Positions 22,380-30,456 of a stretch of 30,630 bases of DNA are shown here, one piece after another (position 1 is the stretch's first letter; each line of letters starts with the position of its first letter). The position numbers and the translations under genes were made by a program. Source of the DNA: Helicobacteraceae bacterium (GTDB lineage: Bacteria > Campylobacterota > Campylobacteria > Campylobacterales > SZUA-545); the NCBI GenBank assembly GCA_031276985.1, contig JAISMA010000027.1, positions 1-30,630 of the forward strand. The letters run 5' to 3'. The notes below the pieces were generated by a model. It was not told the origin of the DNA, searched no databases, and saw nothing but the letters and a program-made list of their open reading frames with translations.

Positions 22380-24098
22380 GTGAAAACCTTTCGCGTCGCG
22401 CTGGCTCAAATTAACGCAAGCGTCGGAGACATTGCGGCAAACAGCCAAAAGATCGTGGAAAAAGCTAATCTGGCGCAAGAGCTTGGCGCGGATTTGGCGA
22501 TCTTTCCGGAGCTTGCCGTTACGGGTTATCCGCCGCAGGATTTGCTGTTCAAACCCGATTTTATAACCCAAAATCAAGAGGCGATGAAAGCGATCGCAGC
22601 CAAAACCAAAGCGATCGCTACGATTACGGGCTTCGTCGATCGCGACGTCGATCTGTTTAACGCGGCGGCGCTTTCAAGCGAAGGCGAAATAAAAGCGATC
22701 TATCGCAAAAGAAACCTGCCAAATTACGGAGTTTTTGACGAGGAGCGCTATTTTGCGCGCGGCGATCAAAACCTGATCGTATCCGTCGGCGGACATAAGC
22801 TGGGCGTTTTAATCTGCGAGGATCTTTGGAGCGGCGCGCAGGATGCGAGTTTATGCGCTTTGGACGCGCTTATCGTAATCAACGCTTCGCCGTTTAGCGC
22901 GAGCAAAAGCGCGGCGCGGCGCGATTTGCTTTCGGCGCGCGCGCGCGATCTGCGATCTTTTATTATCTATCTGAATCTGGTCGGCGCGCAAGACGAGCTT
23001 GTTTTCGACGGCGCGAGCGCGATTTACGATCCGCGCGGTTTGCCAATTGCGTTGGCAAAGAGCTTTGAAGAGGATCTGCTGCTTTGCGATCTGGATTTGG
23101 AGGATAGTTTTCGCGTCCGCCTAAAAGACGCGCGCGTTCGCGCTATGCGGCGCGGAGGCGTTTGCGCTTCGAGCGAGATCGCGTTGAATATCGCGCCTTC
23201 GCGTCAAAAACCGATCGCGCCGCGCCAAAGCGAAACGCCGCCAAGCGAAATCGAGGCGATCTATGCCGCGCTGAAACTCGCGCTGAAAGATTACGCGGCG
23301 AAAAACGACTTTTCAAAGGCGGTTTTGGGTTTAAGCGGAGGCGTGGATAGCGCGTTATGCGCGACAATCGCCGCCGACGCGCTTGGGTATGAAAACGTGC
23401 TAGGCGTTTTGATGCCTTCGCCGTTTAGTTCGCAAGGTAGCATAGACGACGCGCTGGCGCTGGCGGACGCGCTTAAGATTGAGACGCGGACGATTCCGAT
23501 AAAACCGCTTATGGACGCGTATGAAACGGCGTTAGCGCCTAGCTTTGCGGGCATGCCGCGCGATTTTACGGAGGAGAACGTGCAAGCGCGTATTCGCGCC
23601 GCGCTGTTAATGGCGTTTAGCAATAAATTCGGCTATCTTTTGCTTTCGACGGGAAACAAAAGCGAGCTTGCCGTGGGCTATTCGACGCTTTACGGAGACA
23701 TGGCGGGCGGATTCGCGCCAATCAAAGACGCGCTAAAAACGACCGTTTACGCGTTGGCGCGTTATCGCAACTCGCTTGGCGCGGTAATTCCGGAAGCGAC
23801 TTTGACCAAACCGCCCAGCGCCGAGCTAAGAGAAAATCAAAAAGACGCGGACGAATTGCCCGAATACGAGATTTTGGATCAAATTATTCGCCTATTCGTG
23901 GAAGAGGATTATTCGTTAAAAGAGATCGACGAAAAAGGTTTCGATCCGCTAGTTGCGCGCAAGGTGGCGCGGCTAATCAAGCGCAACGAATACAAGCGAT
24001 CGCAAGCTCCGATCGGCGCGAAAATTAGCGATCGCGCCTTTGGCAGAGATCGCAGAATGCCTGTCGCAAATCGTTTTACGGACGATAAACGCGATTAA
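22380..24098 (+). CDS. nadE: Glutamine-dependent NAD+ synthetase
   Basis: This 572-residue two-domain enzyme makes NAD+ from nicotinate adenine dinucleotide, ATP and glutamine. The N-terminal nitrilase-type glutaminase has the catalytic triad Glu44 (FPELAVTGYPPQDLL), Lys110 (YRKRNLPNYGVFDEE) and Cys146 (LICEDLW). The C-terminal synthetase has the ATP PP-loop LSGGVDSA at about 318-325 and STGNKSELAVGYSTLYGD. The start is GTG at 22380, giving the canonical MKTFRVALAQ-type N-terminus. Campylobacter and Helicobacter usually carry the short ammonia-dependent NadE, so the long form is notable. It follows the pilus ATPase by 5 bp and is probably co-transcribed without being functionally related. Confidence 0.95.
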   Translation: MKTFRVALAQINASVGDIAANSQKIVEKANLAQELGADLAIFPELAVTGYPPQDLLFKPDFITQNQEAMKAIAAKTKAIATITGFVDRDVDLFNAAALSSEGEIKAIYRKRNLPNYGVFDEERYFARGDQNLIVSVGGHKLGVLICEDLWSGAQDASLCALDALIVINASPFSASKSAARRDLLSARARDLRSFIIYLNLVGAQDELVFDGASAIYDPRGLPIALAKSFEEDLLLCDLDLEDSFRVRLKDARVRAMRRGGVCASSEIALNIAPSRQKPIAPRQSETPPSEIEAIYAALKLALKDYAAKNDFSKAVLGLSGGVDSALCATIAADALGYENVLGVLMPSPFSSQGSIDDALALADALKIETRTIPIKPLMDAYETALAPSFAGMPRDFTEENVQARIRAALLMAFSNKFGYLLLSTGNKSELAVGYSTLYGDMAGGFAPIKDALKTTVYALARYRNSLGAVIPEATLTKPPSAELRENQKDADELPEYEILDQIIRLFVEEDYSLKEIDEKGFDPLVARKVARLIKRNEYKRSQAPIGAKISDRAFGRDRRMPVANRFTDDKRD

Positions 24099-24099
24099 C

Positions 24100-24115
24100 T
24101 CTGACGAAAGTCAGA
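24100..24115. promoter_or_regulatory. Candidate CRP/FNR-type operator
   Basis: TCTGAC-GAAA-GTCAGA is a perfect 6-bp dyad with TGA-N6-TCA, the spacing of CRP and FNR half-sites. Its centre (24107.5) would be at -41.5 relative to a start 7 bases after the -10 at 24137-24142, a class II activator position. It stands in front of a gene encoding a Crp/Fnr-family regulator, so autoregulation is plausible. It follows the nadE stop by one base and could alternatively be a short hairpin, but no T-run follows. Confidence 0.45.
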
Positions 24116-24136
24116 TCAAATTATGGATTTGAGCGC

Positions 24137-24142
24137 TATAAT
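24137..24142 (+). promoter_or_regulatory. -10 box of the Crp/Fnr regulator gene
   Basis: A perfect TATAAT in the AT-rich 76-bp gap, 32 bases before the ATG. The expected start near 24149 leaves space for the GGAG ribosome-binding site at 24164-24167. Confidence 0.6.
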
Positions 24143-24174
24143 TTTGTTTTAATTCAACCAAATGGAGTTACGAG

Positions 24175-24837
24175 ATGTCGGACATTGAAGCAGTGAAAGC
24201 CAGCGGGCTTTTCTCGTCGTTAGACGAAGCGGACAAGAGCCGCCTTTTTCAGGTTTTGAAAACCAAGCAGTTGCAGGACGGCGAGATACTGTTCTACGAG
24301 AACGCGACAATCGATCGCGTGTATTTTCTCGTGAGCGGAAGCGTCAAGTCCTACAAGGTCAATCGTTTTCACAACGAGATTTTCCTTTTCAGACAAAACA
24401 CGGCGGGGCTTATCACGCTATACACGCCGTTTTCGTTCAAGTCGCTCAGCCAGTTTTTCAGCAATCTTGAAAGCATCGGAACGTCGCTTGTGGCTTCTAT
24501 CGAAAGAGACCAAGTGGACAATCTTTGCGTTAGCGCGCCGAACATTGGCAAGCTGTTTTTTCAGATGTTTGCCGATCGGCTTTTGATTTTGCAGAACATC
24601 ATCACGCGAGATATGGTCTATGACAGCATCGCAAAGGTCGCTTACACGATCGACAAAAAGCCGGAAGAGTTCAAAACTTACAAAAAGCAAGAGGTCGCCT
24701 ATATGCTGAACATTCAGCCCGAAACGCTTTCTCGGATACTAGGCAGGCTAAAAAGCGAGAAAGTCGTCGTCGAGGAAAAACGCGGCGATTTCACCGTGAA
24801 AAATCGCGCCGCGCTTAAAGGCTACTACGAGCTTTAG
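24175..24837 (+). CDS. Crp/Fnr-family transcriptional regulator
   Basis: This 220-residue regulator has an N-terminal cyclic-nucleotide-binding-like barrel (about 10-125, including GEILFYENATIDRVYFLVSG), a dimerisation helix and a C-terminal Crp-type winged helix (about 150-215). The recognition helix reads QPETLSRILGRL; the E-T-x-S-R residues are those FNR uses to read TTGAT half-sites. There is only one cysteine, in VDNLCVSAP, so no FNR-type iron-sulfur cluster can form and the signal is something else. Nitrosative-stress regulators of this family (NssR-like) occur in Campylobacter, but I cannot place it more exactly. It has its own promoter and a candidate operator upstream. Confidence 0.9.
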   Translation: MSDIEAVKASGLFSSLDEADKSRLFQVLKTKQLQDGEILFYENATIDRVYFLVSGSVKSYKVNRFHNEIFLFRQNTAGLITLYTPFSFKSLSQFFSNLESIGTSLVASIERDQVDNLCVSAPNIGKLFFQMFADRLLILQNIITRDMVYDSIAKVAYTIDKKPEEFKTYKKQEVAYMLNIQPETLSRILGRLKSEKVVVEEKRGDFTVKNRAALKGYYEL

Positions 24838-24850
24838 CCGATTCGCGCCC

Positions 24851-24880
24851 GATTTTGTCCCGCTATGCGGCGGCAAAATC
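24851..24880. terminator. Hairpin between convergent genes
   Basis: GATTTTG (24851-24857) pairs with CAAAATC (24874-24880), with an inner CCGC/GCGG pairing, 13 bases after the regulator's stop. The TTTT and AAAA arms could act as U-runs in both directions, as expected for a bidirectional terminator of the convergent regulator and GDYXXLXY genes. Confidence 0.5.
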
Positions 24881-24887
24881 AACGCGC

Positions 24888-24907
24888 CGCCCGCGCTCTT
24901 GCGGGCG
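24888..24907. terminator. Second GC-rich hairpin between convergent genes
   Basis: CGCCCGC and GCGGGCG form a perfect 7-bp stem with a 6-base loop, just downstream of the minus-strand gene ending at 24916. There is no clear T-run, so it may aid termination or protect the RNA 3' end. Confidence 0.45.
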
Positions 24908-24915
24908 ACTAACGT

Positions 24916-25563
24916 TCAGTCGTTTTCCTCTTGTTCTTGCAGTCCGTCTTGTTCTTGATCGCGCAGGTATTCCTCTAGCGTTTGCGATCCAATCATCACC
25001 TTTTCTATAACGCCTTTGCCGTCCAAAGCGCGCACGATCACGCTGGCTTTGCTTTCACGCGACATCAAACGAGCGTTGAGATCGACCGCTTTTGCCTGAT
25101 CCTCTTGCATATAGTAGCGATCGAAGTTGTAGTTGATCTCGACCGCGTTGCGCGAATAGCCGCAAAAGCCGTCGACTTTCAAATAGGCAAGCTCCGTTTT
25201 CGGTTTGGTCAAATACACGTTGTCGATCACGCTTAGATTGCGATCGTCCAATTCGTCTTTGTAGGTAACGAAAAGCGTACTTTCTCTTATGCGATCGCAC
25301 AGCTTCTCGCTTGTTTGAAACTCGCCGTTTGCGATGTTTAACCTGATATACCGCCCGCGAAGCGGATCGAACGGATCGTACGCGGTTGTATCAAGCACGA
25401 TCGGCTTGCCATAGCGCAAAACGCTTTCGTATTTTAGGATCTGATAAAAGGCGGCAAATAGTTGCGCGGCGATCAAAACGCCAAGCGCCGCTATCGCGAT
25501 TTTCTTTCCGTTGCGTTGCAAAAACTCTCTCGCGTTGCGTCCTTGTTGTAATGACTCGCTCAT
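24916..25563 (-). CDS. GDYXXLXY-domain membrane-anchored protein
   Basis: This 215-residue protein has one N-terminal membrane helix (about 20-42, KKIAIAALGVLIAAQLFAAFY) and an extracytoplasmic domain. The motif YDPFDPLRGRYIRL (about 62-75) matches the GDYXXLXY family, which is regularly found beside DUF2157/DUF4401 membrane proteins. The C-terminus is Glu/Gln-rich and hydrophilic. Its start overlaps the stop of the DUF2157 gene (ATGA), so the two proteins likely act together at the membrane. The molecular function of the family is not known. Confidence 0.85.
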   Translation of the reverse strand: MSESLQQGRNAREFLQRNGKKIAIAALGVLIAAQLFAAFYQILKYESVLRYGKPIVLDTTAYDPFDPLRGRYIRLNIANGEFQTSEKLCDRIRESTLFVTYKDELDDRNLSVIDNVYLTKPKTELAYLKVDGFCGYSRNAVEINYNFDRYYMQEDQAKAVDLNARLMSRESKASVIVRALDGKGVIEKVMIGSQTLEEYLRDQEQDGLQEQEEND

Positions 25564-26837
25564 TTTGCGTCCTTAATATAGCGGCGGATAAGGACGTTTG
25601 TCGCCAAAAACGCTATGCCCACGACAATAAATCCCACGCCCTTTTCTATGAAGCCCAGATCGGAGTCAAAAAAGCGTATCGCAAAAAGCGCCGCAAGCCA
25701 CACAATGCCCTGATAGGCAAGCGTCGTATTCAGCCGCCTGACGCCGCCAAATATAAACGCCGCGCCTCCGATCAAGCAGGCAAACGAAAAGAACCAAATC
25801 ATTCGTTTGTCCATTTCGGCGGAGAGCGCGGCGTAAAAAATAAGCGGCGCGATCGGTACTATCAACTCCCACAAACGTTCGCGCAATTTGACGACAAAAA
25901 AGCCAAAAAGCGCGAAATACAGCGCGCTCGCAAGGTAGAAAACGGGCGCGATCTGATACTCGCGGTCATCACCGTAACCCCACCAATAAAAAGCGCCGTC
26001 GACGCTTGCGGTAAGGAGCATAAGCGCGATCGCCAGCTTTGCGATCTCCTCGGCGGGACGCTTGAAAAATCCCGTATGATTTGGATAGGCTAAAGCGCTC
26101 GCAAGCCAAAACGCCGCGAAAAAGAGCGACTGATATATCCAAGCCGCCGCGCCGTGTATATACTCCGCCAATTCCGCGTTCATAATCGCAAGCGCGCCAA
26201 ACATAAAGAGCAGATTAAACGCCTGCGTCGCGTGAGAATCGCGGCGGTAAATCAGACGCAAAACATACCATGGAAACCACGCCGCCATATAGATCCAGCC
26301 TAGCGCTTGCGGCTCGCCGCCGTCTGCCAAAACGCATATCAGCGCGGCGATCGCGATAAACAAGATCGCGCTTGCGCCTTTGGAGTTGAAAATGTATATC
26401 AGCGGGAGCGTAAGGGCGATGACGACCTTTGTGAAGTCGATCGCGTTGCCGCCAAGATGATAGGTTTGCGCGACAATCGCCAACGCGCCCGTGAAGGCAA
26501 GGAGCAGAAAGAGGCTCGCTCCTTCGGCGTGCGCCGCGCTTTGAGGCTTTTTGAGCTTCGCGTAGATCGCGATCGACTGCGCCAGCGTCAGTAGCAGTAG
26601 CGCCACAATGCCCTTCGCGCCGCGCGTTAGCTCCTCCCAGTTGAACGCGAACAGCGAGATGATTCCAAGCGCGATCAGCGTCGCGCCGAAAGCCGCGAAG
26701 ATCGCCGTCGCCCAATTGGTTTTAGGCGCGTCGTTTTGGTAACGCGCAAGGATTTTCGCCGCGCTTTCGGCGCTAATGATCTGCTCTCGCGCCCACTCCG
26801 AAACCTCGTTTTCCAGCCAATCAATCGGCGTTTTCAT
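25560..26837 (-). CDS. DUF2157 polytopic membrane protein
   Basis: This 425-residue protein has a soluble N-terminal segment (about 1-40, DWLENEVSEWAREQIISAESA) that matches the DUF2157 domain, followed by about twelve or more hydrophobic helices with repeated WLA/FGA patterns. DUF2157 proteins are inner-membrane proteins of unknown function that pair with GDYXXLXY-domain proteins, as here. The ATG at 26837 is preceded on the minus strand by AAAGAGGC as a possible ribosome-binding site within a purine-rich leader. The region upstream is the strongly purine-biased (on this strand) intergenic stretch described separately. Confidence 0.85.
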   Translation of the reverse strand: MKTPIDWLENEVSEWAREQIISAESAAKILARYQNDAPKTNWATAIFAAFGATLIALGIISLFAFNWEELTRGAKGIVALLLLTLAQSIAIYAKLKKPQSAAHAEGASLFLLLAFTGALAIVAQTYHLGGNAIDFTKVVIALTLPLIYIFNSKGASAILFIAIAALICVLADGGEPQALGWIYMAAWFPWYVLRLIYRRDSHATQAFNLLFMFGALAIMNAELAEYIHGAAAWIYQSLFFAAFWLASALAYPNHTGFFKRPAEEIAKLAIALMLLTASVDGAFYWWGYGDDREYQIAPVFYLASALYFALFGFFVVKLRERLWELIVPIAPLIFYAALSAEMDKRMIWFFSFACLIGGAAFIFGGVRRLNTTLAYQGIVWLAALFAIRFFDSDLGFIEKGVGFIVVGIAFLATNVLIRRYIKDAK

Positions 26838-27480
26838 CGTTTTGCCTCTTTCTTTTTGTTTTTGTCTTACGTTTGGTCTTTGCGTCCGCTTCGCCTCTTT
26901 ACCTCGCGTTTGTTTTTGCTCTATCTTTACGCTTGCTTTGCTTCTTTACTCCGCTTTTTTCGTTTGCTTCGCATTTGCATTTATTTGGATTTTGCCTCGC
27001 GCTTGTCTTGTTTCTTTCCTTCGCGTCTGCCTTTGACCCTTCCTTTGCCCCTCGTTTGTTTTTTTGTTCTATTCTTTGCGCTTGTTTCGCGTCCTTGCCT
27101 CGCTTCTTTCGTTTGTCCGCTTCTGCCTCTATTCGCGCTTGTCTTTGATTCCTTGTTTGGCGTTTGTTTTGTTATTCTTTTCACATCTGCCTCGCGCCCG
27201 TCCTTGTCTCTTTCGGCGCTTGCTTTTTCATTTGCCTTGCGGCTATTTTACCTTTATCTCGCGCCGTCGTTCTGTCTTTGCGTTTTCCTTTTGCCTTTCT
27301 CTCGCTTTTTGTCCGCGTTTGCCTCTGCTCCGTTTCTTTCTTTTAGCGTCCGCTTCGCGTCTGTATTCTCCAACGCTTTTGCTTTTCGTGTCTATCTCTA
27401 CCCAATTTCGTAGGGCTAGTTTCGATTCTTTCGTTTGCCTCGCGTGTATGCCTTTGCGTTTTCTTACCGCAATTAAACCC
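26838..27480. other. Pyrimidine-rich low-complexity intergenic region
   Basis: About 640 bp in which the plus strand is close to 78-80% pyrimidine (three sampled 60-base lines gave 12-13 purines each) and very poor in A. Irregularly repeated words include CCTCGCG (26902, 26995, 27190, 27438), CGTTTG and TTTGCG, but I found no fixed period. Several overlapping open frames on both strands arise because stop codons are rare in such composition. The plus-strand ones would encode Phe/Leu/Ser runs and the minus-strand ones Lys/Arg/Glu/Gln runs. I do not call any of them genes. It lies directly upstream of the DUF2157 operon. Confidence 0.7.
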
Positions 27481-27539
27481 AAATTGCGCTGAAACCTCTC
27501 GTCCTCTCGCCAGCGCGCGCTTCATCGCCATTTTCGCGC

Positions 27540-27780
27540 CTCCCGTTATCTTGCCATCCCGATCATCCTGCCATTCTACGTCTCCCTTCCGCCATACCCG
27601 CAAAAGCGGGAATCTAAATTAAAAAGTTATAAGACTTTGCGAATGACGATCAACCTACGAAGGCGCGTTATCGTTGCGCGATATTTGGAGACCCGCCTTC
27701 ACGGAAATGACGGCAAGCCTCCACATTTGGATTAAGGCGGCGAGATCGTCTAGCGGGTATGACGTGCGGATGCAAGGCGC
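27540..27780. repeat. Cluster of degenerate dispersed-repeat fragments
   Basis: This stretch has the look of common proteobacterial intergenic repeats: a CCCGC-AAAA-GCGGG hairpin followed by AATC (27597-27610), ACCCGCCTTCACGGAAATGA (27691-27710) and TAGCGGGTATGACG (27751-27764), plus several GCCAT units before them. Translated, they give the tell-tale spurious peptides FREGGSPN and VIPARRS. They are probably decayed copies of a mobile palindromic element. Spaces between them show nothing recognisable. Confidence 0.55.
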
Positions 27781-27859
27781 AAAATAGCGCGGCGCAACAC
27801 AGGCAAGACAATGCGAATGGCGCGAAGCGACGCGAACGGTGAAAGCGCAACAACGCGGC

Positions 27860-27892
27860 GGGCGCAAAGCGCGGGGCGGCGGGGCGGGGCGG
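27860..27892 (+). other. G-rich tract with quadruplex potential
   Basis: On the plus strand there are four G runs of three or four (GGG at 27860, GGGG at 27873, 27881 and 27886) with loops of 10, 4 and 1 bases, just downstream of gyrA. A G-quadruplex is possible on this strand. In the gyrA transcript the region would be C-rich. Confidence 0.4.
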
Positions 27893-27925
27893 CGACGTTG
27901 CAAAGCAAACGGCAAAACGTTGGCG

Positions 27926-30403
27926 CTAATTTGCGCCAAGTTCCTCGTCGTCGTCGAGAATCTCCGCTTTAGGGCAGTTGGCGATCGAGACGACTTTGTC
28001 CTTGCCTTCGACGCGGACGATAATTACGCCGCTGGTGTTGCGTCCCGCCTTGCGAATCGTCTCCATATCGACGCGGATCATCTTGCCTTCGCCCGTGAGC
28101 GCCATAAGCTCCTTTTCGGGATCGGTAATCACCGCGCCCACAAGCGCGCCCGTTTTCGGCGTGAGTTTCATCGTGATTACGCCCTTGCCGCCGCGCGATT
28201 GCAGTCGATATTCGCTCGCGCTCGATTGCTTGCCGATTCCCTTTTCGCTCACGGTCAAAATGCCAGCCTCGTCGCTATCTAGCAACAATGCGCCCACGAC
28301 GCAATCGCCGCCAATCTTGAACTTGATCGCAAATACGCCGCGCGCGACGCGCCCAAGCTCCCGCGTCTCCTCAAGCGGAAAGCGAATGCTCATAGCCTTT
28401 TGCGTGATGACGACTATCTCTTTTGTTTCGGGCGTGGCGATCTGCGCCGATACGATCTCGTCGTCGTCGTCAAGATTGATTGCGCGCACGCCGACGCTGC
28501 GGATATTGCCGTATTCGCTTAAATTGGTGCGTTTGACAAGCCCGTTGCGCGTGAAGAAAACAAGCGATTTGCTCTTGTCAAAATCGATCGCGGGAATGAT
28601 CGCCATAATTTTTTCGTCCTCGCGCAGTTTGATCAGATTGACGACCGCTTTGCCCTTCGCGCCGCGCCCAGCTTCCGGAATGCGATAGACCTTGAGCCAA
28701 TATAACTGTCCCTTATTGGTTACGAACAGCAACGTGTTGTGCGTGTCCGCCACGAAAAAGCTCTCGATAAAGTCGTCGTCGTACGTCGTTACGGCGATCT
28801 TGCCCTTGCCGCCGCGATTTTGCTTTTCGTAGGATTTGAGATTGACGCGTTTAATGTAGCCGCGATGCGTAATGGTAACGACCATTGGCTCGTTTGGAAT
28901 GAGATCCTCGACGTCGATGTCGTCGTAATCGTCCTCGATCGCGGTGAGGCGCGGCATTGGATAACGGGCTTTGATCTCCAAAAACTCGTCTTTGATCGTC
29001 TTGTTCAGCAGATCGTCGCTTTTTAGGATTGCGCTTAGTTTGTCGATGAGAACAAGCAGATCTTTGTACTCGTTTTCGATCTTGTCGCGCTCAAGCCCCG
29101 TTAGCCGTTGCAGGCGCATTTCCAAAATCGCCTGCGTTTGGCGATCGCTCAAGCTAAAACGCGCGCTCAACGCCGCTTTGGCGCTTTCGGTATCGGCGCT
29201 GGCGCGAATAAGCGCGACGATCTCGTCGATGTGATCAAGCGCAATCCTCAAGCCTTCCAAAATATGCGCCCGCGCCCGCGCCTTTTCCAGATCGAAGATC
29301 GTGCGGCGAATTACGACGGTTTTGCGGTGGGTTAAAAATATGGTAAGCATATCCGCCAGATTCAAAATGCGCGGCTCTTTGTTGTGAATGCCAAGCATGA
29401 TGATCCCGAACGTAACGGTCATCGTCGTGGATTTGTAGAGGTTGTTTAGCACGATCTCCGCCATCGCCTCGCGCTTTAGCTCGATTACCACGCGCATGCC
29501 GTCGCGATCGGATTCGTCGCGCACTTCGCTTATGCCCTCGATCTGCTTTTCTTTGGCAAGCTCGTCGATCGATTTGATTAACGTTGCTTTATTGACCTGA
29601 TAGGGCAATTCGTCGATGATGATGATCTCTTTTTTCGCGGTTTGTTCCGTGTGTGTTTTGGCGCGAACCCTAATGCGCCCGCGTCCCGTTTGATAGGCTT
29701 CGATGATCCCCTTTTTGCCGTAGATAATGCCGCCCGTGGGAAAATCTGGACCGGGAATAAAGCGCATCAGATCGTCGCTTGTGGCGTCGGGATTGTCGAT
29801 TAAGTAAATTAGCGCGTCGATCGTCTCCTCAAGATTGTGCGGCGGGATATTTGTAGCCATGCCCACCGCGATCCCGCCGCTGCCGTTGACCAAAAGCGCG
29901 GGAATGCGGCTTGGAAGCACGTCTGGTTCTTGCAGACTATCGTCGTAGTTTGGGATAAAGTCCACCGTGTCTTTTTCAATGTCGGCTAACAGCTCCTCGG
30001 CGATCGCGGTCATTCGCGCTTCCGTGTAACGCATAGCCGCCGCCGAATCGCCGTCGACAGAGCCGAAGTTGCCCTGCCCGTCGACCAGCGGAGCGCGCAT
30101 GGAAAAGCTCTGCGCCATTCGCACCAGCGCGTCATAAACCGCCGTGTCGCCGTGCGGGTGGTATTTGCCGATCACGTCGCCCACGATACGCGCCGATTTT
30201 TTGTACGCCGATCGCGGCGAGAGATTTAGCTCGTTCATCGCGTGGAGGATTCGGCGGTGAACGGGCTTCAGCCCGTCGCGGAAATCGGGCAGAGCGCGCC
30301 CGATAATCACGCTCATAGAGTAGTCGAGATAGCTTGTTTTCAGGGATTGCTCGATGTCGATCGGCTGAATTTCTTCAAAATCGGCGAGATTCTCTTTTGC
30401 CAC
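27926..30403 (-). CDS. gyrA: DNA gyrase subunit A
   Basis: This 825-residue GyrA is the breakage-reunion subunit of the A2B2 gyrase that introduces negative supercoils. The N-terminal EIQPIDIEQSLKTSYLDYSM and the winged helix are canonical. The catalytic Tyr is Tyr126 in AAAMRYTEARM. The quinolone-determinant segment HPHGDTAVYD has Thr87 (equivalent to E. coli Ser83 and C. jejuni wild-type Thr86) and Asp91, so no resistance change is apparent. The C-terminal wrapping domain carries a GyrA box-like QNRGGKG and ends with an acidic tail (DDDEE). The ATG at 30403 is close to GyrA starts elsewhere. Length is normal. It is divergent from the small Cys-motif gene 53 bp away. Confidence 0.98.
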   Translation of the reverse strand: MAKENLADFEEIQPIDIEQSLKTSYLDYSMSVIIGRALPDFRDGLKPVHRRILHAMNELNLSPRSAYKKSARIVGDVIGKYHPHGDTAVYDALVRMAQSFSMRAPLVDGQGNFGSVDGDSAAAMRYTEARMTAIAEELLADIEKDTVDFIPNYDDSLQEPDVLPSRIPALLVNGSGGIAVGMATNIPPHNLEETIDALIYLIDNPDATSDDLMRFIPGPDFPTGGIIYGKKGIIEAYQTGRGRIRVRAKTHTEQTAKKEIIIIDELPYQVNKATLIKSIDELAKEKQIEGISEVRDESDRDGMRVVIELKREAMAEIVLNNLYKSTTMTVTFGIIMLGIHNKEPRILNLADMLTIFLTHRKTVVIRRTIFDLEKARARAHILEGLRIALDHIDEIVALIRASADTESAKAALSARFSLSDRQTQAILEMRLQRLTGLERDKIENEYKDLLVLIDKLSAILKSDDLLNKTIKDEFLEIKARYPMPRLTAIEDDYDDIDVEDLIPNEPMVVTITHRGYIKRVNLKSYEKQNRGGKGKIAVTTYDDDFIESFFVADTHNTLLFVTNKGQLYWLKVYRIPEAGRGAKGKAVVNLIKLREDEKIMAIIPAIDFDKSKSLVFFTRNGLVKRTNLSEYGNIRSVGVRAINLDDDDEIVSAQIATPETKEIVVITQKAMSIRFPLEETRELGRVARGVFAIKFKIGGDCVVGALLLDSDEAGILTVSEKGIGKQSSASEYRLQSRGGKGVITMKLTPKTGALVGAVITDPEKELMALTGEGKMIRVDMETIRKAGRNTSGVIIVRVEGKDKVVSIANCPKAEILDDDEELGAN

Positions 30404-30456
30404 AAAAAGCCTTCTATGTGATAATTTGTCGGCATTTTAACAAGCAATAGGTTAAG

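Noticed and set aside
26736..27413. 225-codon plus-strand open frame rich in Phe, Leu and Ser, resembling a membrane protein
   Set aside because: It starts antisense inside the DUF2157 gene and the rest is pyrimidine-rich DNA open in all three frames. Phe/Leu/Ser content follows from composition, with no ribosome-binding site or domain.
26981..27603. Minus-strand Lys/Arg/Glu-rich open frames
   Set aside because: These are low-complexity products of purine-rich DNA, in different frames, without ribosome-binding sites. They might be remnants of one gene, but nothing proves it.
27655..27939. Open frames of 61 to 94 codons on the minus strand downstream of gyrA
   Set aside because: They contain FREGGSPN and VIPARRS, the usual false peptides of intergenic palindromic repeats.
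27978..28688. 236-codon frame antisense to gyrA
   Set aside because: It is fully contained in the conserved gyrA C-terminal region; its Ser/Ile/Leu-rich composition is a shadow effect.
30133..30165. Quinolone-resistance substitution in GyrA
   Set aside because: Thr87 and Asp91 match wild-type Campylobacter residues, so Thr is not evidence of a mutation.
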